From contig CANBAX010000024.1 of assembly GCA_947366645.1 (NCBI GenBank), positions 1-10,362 of the forward strand: a stretch of 10,362 nucleotides of DNA, read 5' to 3'. Below the pieces are notes generated by a model, which had not been told where the DNA came from, searched no databases, and was given only the letters and a program-made list of their open reading frames with translations. The DNA comes from an uncultured Clostridia bacterium. Lineage in GTDB: Bacteria; Bacillota; Clostridia; Christensenellales; UBA1242. A program made the position numbers and the translations under genes. Below are positions 7,538 through 10,362 of the stretch, piece after piece. The stretch's first letter is position 1. Every line of letters begins with the position of its first letter.

Positions 7538-8032
7538 CATAACAACAAAAATTATTTCGAGTATAAGTACAACCAAGACACACTTAATGACGATATAAAG
7601 GCAACCGAGGAATACATAAAAGACCTGCCAAATGAACACGCATTTGTATTTACTAAGGCTGGCAAAGTTTATGGCTTTGAGGGTAATGAACAAGCCGTAG
7701 ATCCGAGACCATTTATAGAAGAGGAACTGAATGGAGCGATTATAACTCACAACCATCCATTCGACGAAGTTGGACCTAGCAAGGATGATTTAAATTTTAT
7801 TGCTAGTAGTAGCCTTAAAGAGCTTAGAACTGTTGACAGAAACTATACTTATGTTTTAAGATTAGATAACGATGTAACCGAAGAGATTGTGCGGAATGGG
7901 TATGAGGAAGCATATGCTTATGTAGCAAACAAAATGGTTAATAATGAGCTATTTGGGGACATTCATCATTTGACTATAGAAGAATTGGCAAAAAAAGTTA
8001 ATGGAGTGCATTATGAACGAACAAAGCATTAG
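7538..8032 (+). pseudogene. JAMM/JAB metalloprotease-domain frame without a start codon
   Basis: The frame is open for 164 codons between TAA (7535-7537) and TAG (8030-8032). No ATG, GTG or TTG occurs before the middle of the domain. It encodes a compact domain: EHAFVFTKAGKVYGF (33-47), GAIITHNHPF (66-75) and PSKDDLNF (80-87). This gives E33, H71, H73, S81 and D84, the full E...HxHx7SxxD zinc/catalytic set of JAMM peptidases (RadC and phage-associated JAB relatives). Similar HNHP-type domains occur, as I recall, at the C-terminus of phage minor head (MuF-like) and polymorphic toxin proteins. The simplest reading is the 3' end of a longer gene whose front was lost, 17 bp after the solenoid gene stop. 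A non-standard start (ATA or CTG near 7616-7627) is possible but poorly supported. The conserved residues argue for recent loss or continued use. Confidence 0.65.
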
Positions 8033-8261
8033 GGAAACCTATAAGAATGTTATTGAAACATTAAAAACCGAAAATTTTATAGACGATGAAGAAGAATTGT
8101 TAAATGATCTAATAGGGTTTAACAAAACATTTGAAGAAAAAGAGAAAGAAGCTTATCCTGGTGGATTGGCTTGGACTCCTAAGATGAAGCAAGTTGCTGA
8201 AGAAAAATTTGAAGCACTAAAAGCAATTTATAAAAAGCATTTAACCAAGAAAGGCGAGTAG
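8013..8261 (+). CDS. Small acidic helical protein of unknown function
   Basis: I do not recognise the family. From the ATG at 8013 the product is 82 residues, beginning MNEQSIRETYKN. It is rich in Glu and Lys and predicted almost wholly helical, with one break at YPGGLAWTPK (about 49-58). It has no signal peptide or membrane segment. I prefer 8013 to the ATG at 8001 because GGAG (8003-8006) lies six bases before 8013, whereas 8001 has no ribosome site. The gene overlaps the JAMM frame by 20 bp, so the two were probably translationally coupled. A small partner downstream of a toxin- or phage-type domain could be an immunity or chaperone protein, but that is inference from layout only. A terminator begins inside its last codons. 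Confidence 0.65.
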   Translation: MNEQSIRETYKNVIETLKTENFIDDEEELLNDLIGFNKTFEEKEKEAYPGGLAWTPKMKQVAEEKFEALKAIYKKHLTKKGE

Positions 8262-8278
8262 AGATACTTGTCTTTTTT
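8251..8278 (+). terminator. Intrinsic terminator overlapping the small gene's stop
   Basis: AAGGCGAGTA (8251-8260) pairs with TACTTGTCTT (8265-8274), including two G-U pairs, across a GAGA tetraloop. A run of T extends to 8278. The hairpin covers the TAG stop codon (8259-8261). Confidence 0.65.
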
Positions 8279-8287
8279 GTTGAATGA

Positions 8288-8310
8288 GGCACGAGTAATC
8301 GTGTCTTTTT
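8288..8310 (+). terminator. Second tandem intrinsic terminator
   Basis: GGCACGA (8288-8294) pairs with TCGTGTC (8299-8305), with one G-U pair, across GTAA. TTTTT follows (8306-8310). It lies ten bases after the first terminator and acts as a back-up for the same transcript. Confidence 0.7.
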
Positions 8311-8354
8311 ATTTGCCCAGACTATGGCGTAAAACCAATCCGTTAGGCGGCGTC

Positions 8355-8390
8355 ATTTCGACCGAAGCCCGCAGGGCGTAGCGGAGAAAT
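8355..8390. repeat. GC-rich REP-like inverted repeat
   Basis: Three nested pairings are visible: ATTTC (8355-8359) with GAAAT (8386-8390), CCG (8362-8364) with CGG (8382-8384), and GCCC (8367-8370) with GGGC (8374-8377) around GCA. The block is much richer in GC than its surroundings. Very similar strings (CATTTCGACCGAAG ... GCGGAGAAATCT) recur, to my recollection, in intergenic DNA of many unrelated bacteria. This suggests a dispersed repeat rather than a gene-specific element. No T tract follows. Confidence 0.55.
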
Positions 8391-8398
8391 CTAAAAAT

Positions 8399-8462
8399 AA
8401 AAAAACACACCTTCGGTGTGTTTTTTGTGAGTTAACCTATTTCTATATAGTTTTCCTCCCAC
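8399..8462 (-). ncRNA. Predicted ~60-nt untranslated RNA
   Basis: A perfect-hexamer - strand promoter (8468-8494) would start transcription near 8461-8463. The hairpin and U tract at 8426-8399 would end it, giving about 60-64 nt. Near its 5' end it carries GGGAGGAAAA (8460-8451), a strong Shine-Dalgarno-like sequence, but no start codon or frame follows. The palindromes CTATATAG (8443-8450) and GTTAAC (8431-8436) lie between. I do not recognise a known RNA family. Existence rests on promoter and terminator signals only. Confidence 0.35.
8400..8426. terminator. Bidirectional terminator hairpin
   Basis: AAAAAACACAC (8400-8410) pairs perfectly with GTGTGTTTTTT (8416-8426) around CTTCG. Both arms end in A/T tracts, so it can stop transcription either way. 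On the + strand it is a third barrier after the small gene. On the - strand it would end the short RNA started by the promoter at 8468-8494. Confidence 0.8.
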
Positions 8463-8467
8463 CACTG

Positions 8468-8494
8468 ATTATACTTGGGGGGGGGATTTGTCAA
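8468..8494 (-). promoter_or_regulatory. Consensus promoter with a C9 tract in its spacer
   Basis: On the - strand TTGACA (8494-8489) and TATAAT (8473-8468) match the sigma-A consensus at all twelve positions. The spacer is 15 bp: ATT/AAT-type flanks and nine consecutive C (G on the + strand, 8477-8485). Fifteen is two short of optimal. A slip of the tract by one or two bases would change promoter strength. Confidence 0.6.
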
Positions 8495-8513
8495 TACCCA
8501 ATTTCAAAATAGT

Positions 8514-8541
8514 TTGTAAAAATGGTTAAGTATGGTATAAT
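8514..8541 (+). promoter_or_regulatory. Nuclease-gene promoter, predicted leaderless
   Basis: TTGTAA (8514-8519), a 16-bp spacer and a perfect TATAAT (8536-8541) with a TGn extension (8533-8535) precede the ATG at 8548 by six bases. The predicted transcription start is the A of the ATG, and there is no Shine-Dalgarno. The arrangement is identical in distance to that of truA. Confidence 0.65.
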
Positions 8542-8547
8542 CAAGTC

Positions 8548-9555
8548 ATGAAAATATTACACACCGCCGATTTGCACCTTGGTGCGATTAATAAAAAACT
8601 TAATTCCTCACAAAGAAAGACGGTCTTGTCTGAGCAGTTAAAATTATGCTCCGACCTTTTTACATACGCAAAAGACAATAATATCCAACTTGTTCTTGTT
8701 TCCGGCGACTTGTTTCATACTTCTGACATATCTGCCAAGATAGAAAAAACTTTTTTTGCTCATGTTGAGGAGTTTGCAAAACCTGTAATATATATCCCGG
8801 GTAACCATGATGAGGAAAAGTCATCATCTTCCACGCCGGATAATTTTATCTTTTTAAAAGGTAGCCTTAATTTTGGAGAGGTTGTGATAACTGATAACAC
8901 GCACGCACTAAAAAGCGAGAATAAAAATATTGTCATGCTTCATGGCGATGTGCTATCACGCGGGAATGATTATATAAATCTTAAAACTTTAAATGGCGAA
9001 TTTGTGGACTATCTTGCTCTCGGGCATCTGCACACGTATAGTGCAATGGACTTTGGGAGAGGTAAAGCTGTGTACTCTGGCTCACTCCAAGGAAATGGTT
9101 TTGACGAGTGTGGCGAAAAAGGTTTTGTAATTCTTGATACTGAAACTATGTCACACTATTTTGTGCCATTTTCAAAACGTAGATATCAAATTGTCGAAGT
9201 CGATATCTCGGGAAAAGTTAAATTTAACGAAATCGTGAAAGAAATTGAGGAGAAAGTTAAAAATATCTCTCAAAATGACCTTGTTAGAGTTGTTTTAATT
9301 GGGTTTTACGAAGAAGATAGTGAAAAATATCTTAATTTAATAGAAGAAAGATTTAAAAATGTCTACTTTTATTTTGAACTTCGCGATGAAAGTCAAATAA
9401 AAATAGATTTTGAAAAACTTAAGTCTGAAAAGTTATCTTTTAAGGCGGAACTACTCTCTCTTATTCACAATGATGAAAAGTTAACAGAAAGCGAAAAAAA
9501 TCAAATCAGTTTTCTGTCCATAGAGGCTTTAAGAGGAGATGATTTGTCGTTATGA
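8548..9555 (+). CDS. SbcD/YhaO-family DNA repair exonuclease (metallophosphoesterase)
   Basis: This is the calcineurin-like nuclease subunit that works with an SMC-like ATPase to process DNA ends and hairpins in the cytoplasm. The 335 residues carry the ordered metal-binding motifs of the fold: TADLHLG (D8, H10), SGDLFH (D54), PGNHDE (N86, H87, D88), LHGD (H132) and LGHLH (H160, H162). After about residue 215 comes a C-terminal capping region. It is shorter than typical SbcD or YhaO (about 400 residues). The start matches homologues (MKILHTADLHLG). It has no ribosome site but a -10 box six bases upstream, so the message is probably leaderless. The stop overlaps the next start as ATGA, which indicates translational coupling with the ATPase. 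Confidence 0.9.
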   Translation: MKILHTADLHLGAINKKLNSSQRKTVLSEQLKLCSDLFTYAKDNNIQLVLVSGDLFHTSDISAKIEKTFFAHVEEFAKPVIYIPGNHDEEKSSSSTPDNFIFLKGSLNFGEVVITDNTHALKSENKNIVMLHGDVLSRGNDYINLKTLNGEFVDYLALGHLHTYSAMDFGRGKAVYSGSLQGNGFDECGEKGFVILDTETMSHYFVPFSKRRYQIVEVDISGKVKFNEIVKEIEEKVKNISQNDLVRVVLIGFYEEDSEKYLNLIEERFKNVYFYFELRDESQIKIDFEKLKSEKLSFKAELLSLIHNDEKLTESEKNQISFLSIEALRGDDLSL

Positions 9556-10362
9556 AAATTACAAGAATACATATAGAGAATTTTGGAAAACTACAAAATT
9601 TCACACTAGATAGTGATGAAAATATTGTTAGTATCTATCATGAGAATGGCTGGGGTAAAAGCACACTTGCAGATTTTATCGGGGCAATGCTTTATGGTAT
9701 GCCCAAGAAGGGGAATAATAAGGCATATGCGGCAGTGAGAAGTAAACGAAAATCTTGGCAGGGCGGAGTGTATGGCGGGAGTATGGATTTTACTTGTAAT
9801 AAAGGCGATTTTCGTGTTGTCCGCACCTTTGGTGACACTCCGGAGGGGGATACATTCCAACTTATAGATTTAAAAAGCGGAACGAAAAGTGATAAATTTA
9901 CTAAAAATCTTGGGGAAGAACTTTTTGGGGTAGGAAGAGAAACCTTTGATATCACCGCCTTTTTCCCTCAAATGAATTTGCTTTCGCCTATCAATGACGA
10001 GGCAAGGGCAAACCTTACAGGGGCGAATAAGTTTGAGTACGATTTACAAAACTTAGAAAGTGCAAAAAAGAAAATTAAAGAAAAAATTAGGGATTTAAAA
10101 CGAGAAATAACCTCAAAAACTGAATTTGAGGAAATATTATATAAAAAAGATAAACTCCGTTCAAGTCTGAATGCGTTAACCGAAGAAAAAAATGTGCTAG
10201 AAAAACAAAGCGGAATAGACCTTACAGAAATTAAAAATGAAATAAATATCGAATTTGAAAGGAAAGCCGAAATTGAAGGATATAATAAGAAAAAGAATAC
10301 TCTCGAAAGCGAAATTATATCCCTTCAAAATCAACTTACCACCCCTTCTATAAAACCTAAAA
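9552..10362 (+). CDS. SbcC/YhaN-like SMC ATPase, N-terminal part (runs off the edge)
   Basis: The first 270 residues of a rad50/SbcC-type ATPase are visible; the frame is open to the window edge. The opening MKITRIHIENFGKL is typical. The Walker A region reads YHENGWGKSTLADF (29-42), with K36 and S37. The first glycine of the usual GxxxxGKS is replaced by His30. A Q-loop lies at FFPQMNLLSP (Q140). From about 165 to 260 the sequence is rich in Lys and Glu with heptad-like leucines, the start of the first coiled-coil arm. Walker B and the signature motif must lie beyond the edge. It overlaps the nuclease gene by four bases and should be its partner. The ENGWGKST wording is closer to the YhaN group than to classical SbcC. 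Confidence 0.88.
   Translation, partial: MKITRIHIENFGKLQNFTLDSDENIVSIYHENGWGKSTLADFIGAMLYGMPKKGNNKAYAAVRSKRKSWQGGVYGGSMDFTCNKGDFRVVRTFGDTPEGDTFQLIDLKSGTKSDKFTKNLGEELFGVGRETFDITAFFPQMNLLSPINDEARANLTGANKFEYDLQNLESAKKKIKEKIRDLKREITSKTEFEEILYKKDKLRSSLNALTEEKNVLEKQSGIDLTEIKNEINIEFERKAEIEGYNKKKNTLESEIISLQNQLTTPSIKPK

Noticed and set aside
7454..7756. 100-codon hydrophobic frame on the - strand
   Set aside because: It is antisense to the end of the solenoid gene and to the JAMM frame, whose residues show a recognisable motif. It has no ribosome site or family signature.
8001..8012. Upstream ATG (MECI) as the start of the small acidic gene
   Set aside because: It has no Shine-Dalgarno, while GGAG at 8003-8006 is well spaced for the ATG at 8013.
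9606..9955. Two - strand frames near the right edge
   Set aside because: Both are antisense to the Walker A and adjacent region of the SMC-like ATPase and show no features of their own.
1..10362. CRISPR array, tRNA, rRNA or insertion sequence
   Set aside because: No regularly spaced direct repeats, cloverleaf, rRNA-like block or transposase frame was seen.

Overview
The window reads as chromosome from a low-GC Gram-positive-type anaerobe (Bacillota/Clostridia-like). It is AT-rich, has AAGGAG-type ribosome sites, consensus sigma-A-like promoters, a pyruvate:ferredoxin oxidoreductase and a YhaO/YhaN-type nuclease pair. Genes are short for their families and tightly spaced, which would fit a streamlined gut-type lineage. 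That taxonomic guess is inference. The standard bacterial code fits: no in-frame TGA is used as sense.

Layout. 1-77 is the tail of an unidentified + strand gene, convergent with nifJ across a bidirectional terminator (94-118). nifJ fills 104-3349 on the - strand. The 111-bp gap 3350-3460 holds divergent promoters for nifJ and truA. truA (3461-4195), alaS (4245-6065) and a membrane-anchored DUF4097-like beta-solenoid protein (6108-7520) follow on the + strand, each with its own candidate promoter. 7538-8032 is an open frame with a complete JAMM metalloprotease motif but no usable start codon. It overlaps a small acidic gene (8013-8261) whose ribosome site lies inside it. 8262-8547 is non-coding and unusually dense: two tandem terminators, a GC-rich inverted repeat, a bidirectional terminator, and a perfect-consensus - strand promoter whose 15-bp spacer contains nine consecutive C. 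A SbcD/YhaO-like nuclease (8548-9555) and the start of its SMC-like ATPase partner (9552 to the edge) end the window.

How the genes work: nifJ supplies acetyl-CoA and reduced ferredoxin. truA and alaS serve tRNA modification and charging. The solenoid protein is probably displayed outside the membrane. The nuclease/ATPase pair probably processes DNA ends. No single new operon-scale system is evident.

The points most worth a second look are: (i) promoters placed so close to start codons that truA and the nuclease look leaderless, while nifJ, alaS and the solenoid gene have leaders of about 10 nt that begin at or next to the Shine-Dalgarno; (ii) the C9 tract inside a TTGACA/TATAAT promoter driving a predicted ~60-nt terminated RNA; (iii) a compact AlaRS lacking the usual beta-barrel and C-terminal domains; (iv) the start-less JAMM frame coupled to a small gene.
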